DNA of 6,816 nt from Sphingomonadales bacterium (GTDB lineage: Bacteria; Pseudomonadota; Alphaproteobacteria; Sphingomonadales; Sphingomonadaceae): NCBI GenBank assembly GCA_004292705.1, contig RDXA01000128.1, positions 1-6,816 on the forward strand. Reading direction: 5' to 3'. A program made the position numbers and the translations under genes. Each line of letters opens with the position of its first letter. Position 1 is the first letter of the stretch. Below the pieces are notes generated by a model. That model was not told the DNA's origin. It searched no databases and saw only the letters and a program-made list of their open reading frames with translations. Shown here in pieces: positions 6,221 to 6,816 of the stretch.

Positions 6221-6314
6221 CCGTTCGGGCTGAGCCTGTCGAAGCCCCGCCCTTCGTTCTTCCGACACGGCGCTAGAAGAAAGTGCAGTCCTTCGACAAG
6301 CTCGGGACGAACGG
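6221..6314. repeat. Imperfect inverted repeat, RPELVEG-type intergenic element
   Basis: Two 24-base arms (6221-6244 and 6291-6314) are inverted copies matching at 20 of 24 positions, separated by 46 bases. They begin CCGTTCG and end CGAACGG. Translated by accident the arms give RPELVEG and RQAQPER strings, which I recognise from spurious ORFs in sphingomonads and other proteobacteria; dispersal in this genome cannot be tested here. The element fills almost the whole gap between the YbjN gene and proC, its near arm starting 4 bases from the proC GGAG ribosome site. As RNA it could fold into a long stem after the YbjN gene and affect termination, mRNA stability or proC translation. Confidence 0.75.
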
Positions 6315-6322
6315 AATCTGTT

Positions 6323-6814
6323 CTAAGCCTCGCCCGCCGCGTCGACCATCGCCGCTTCAAGCGCGGCCCGAGGGGATTTGCCGCCCCACAACACGAACTG
6401 GAACGCGGGGTAGAAGCGGTCACACTCGTCGATTGCGCTCTCGACCAGCGCCTGCGCCATATCAAGGCTGAGCCGTCCGTGATCGCCCAGCAGGGCGCCG
6501 TGGCGATACAGCAGCACGTCGCCGTTCGACCAGATGTCGAAATGGCCGAGCCACATCTGTTCGTTGACGAGGCACAACAGCTCATAGGCCGCGGTGCGCT
6601 TGTCGTCAGTCACGCGGATATCGGGCAGGCACAGGAACTGCAGCACGCTGTCCTCGGGCCGCCAGATCGCGCGCAGCTGGTAATTGGCCCAGCTGCCCTG
6701 CACTTCGCCGGTCATCTCGTCATCCGAGACCAGCTCGCACGGCCATCCGCGCGCTGCAAACAGGCTGGCGAGCATTTCGACGGGGGCGGCATCGTCCTCG
6801 GCGGAATAGTCCAT
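6323..6814 (-). CDS. YbjN domain-containing protein
   Basis: A 163-residue soluble, acidic protein with no signal peptide or membrane segment, matching the YbjN-like style of sphingomonads. Visible features are an N-terminal stretch DDAAPVEMLASLFAARGW, a beta-rich core (WANYQLRAIWRPEDSVLQF, then LPDIRV), the region LCLVNEQMWLGHFDIWSNGD, and a C-terminal helical part with FQFVLWGGKSPRAALEAAM. YbjN proteins resemble type III secretion chaperones in fold; E. coli YbjN affects motility and stress responses, but the molecular role in this group is unknown. The ATG at 6814 is two bases from the window edge, so its ribosome site cannot be seen and an upstream start is possible. The stop is TAG. It precedes proC by about 114 bases filled by a repeat; co-transcription is possible but not shown. 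Confidence 0.85.
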   Translation of the reverse strand: MDYSAEDDAAPVEMLASLFAARGWPCELVSDDEMTGEVQGSWANYQLRAIWRPEDSVLQFLCLPDIRVTDDKRTAAYELLCLVNEQMWLGHFDIWSNGDVLLYRHGALLGDHGRLSLDMAQALVESAIDECDRFYPAFQFVLWGGKSPRAALEAAMVDAAGEA

Positions 6815-6816
6815 GT

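Noticed and set aside
6209..6268. In-frame N-terminal extension of proC
   Set aside because: The extra 20 residues are a translation of the inverted-repeat arm (RQAQPER), and the GTG at 6208 has a well-spaced GGAG and places the Rossmann strand at the N-terminus as in the family.

Overview
The window reads as ordinary chromosome from a GC-rich alphaproteobacterium, most likely a sphingomonad (Sphingomonadales, perhaps Erythrobacteraceae). The reasons are the ObgE, ProC, YbjN and Bax-inhibitor-1 protein styles, the GC-biased third codon positions that create long antisense reading frames, and an intergenic repeat whose accidental translations contain RPELVEG and RQAQPER, strings I associate with this group. 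Every gene I can support lies on the minus strand, so the region reads from high to low coordinates.

In transcription order: (1) a YbjN-domain protein (6814-6323) whose start is two bases from the window edge; (2) a 24-bp imperfect inverted repeat (6221-6314), then proC (6208-5417, proline biosynthesis); (3) a TTAA-rich patch, a good sigma-70-type promoter and a leader hairpin ahead of a seven-helix Bax inhibitor-1/YccA-family membrane protein (5278-4532), closed by a 16-bp hairpin (4448-4483); (4) a lipoprotein of unknown function (4337-3426); (5) tRNA-Ala with anticodon CGC and an encoded CCA end (3313-3238), followed by a hairpin; (6) a candidate promoter, a clear cobalamin riboswitch (about 3095-2925) and a structured leader feeding a BtuB-type TonB-dependent receptor (2790-826); (7) a cluster of GC-rich palindromes (731-822); (8) the first 224 codons of the GTPase gene obgE, which runs off the window at base 1.

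The genes do not form one pathway. The one tightly linked functional unit is riboswitch plus btuB: when cellular adenosylcobalamin is sufficient, the leader should repress synthesis of the outer-membrane corrinoid receptor. proC, the BI-1 protein and obgE are housekeeping genes. The gap of about 450 bases between btuB and the tRNA is filled by the riboswitch, its leader, a candidate promoter and the tRNA terminator.

I found no convincing new defence, mobile or biosynthetic system. The points most worth a second look are the riboswitch expression platform, the placement of btuB between a tRNA gene and obgE, the two palindromic intergenic repeats, the TTAA cluster and leader hairpin upstream of the BI-1 gene, and changes in normally conserved ProC motifs.
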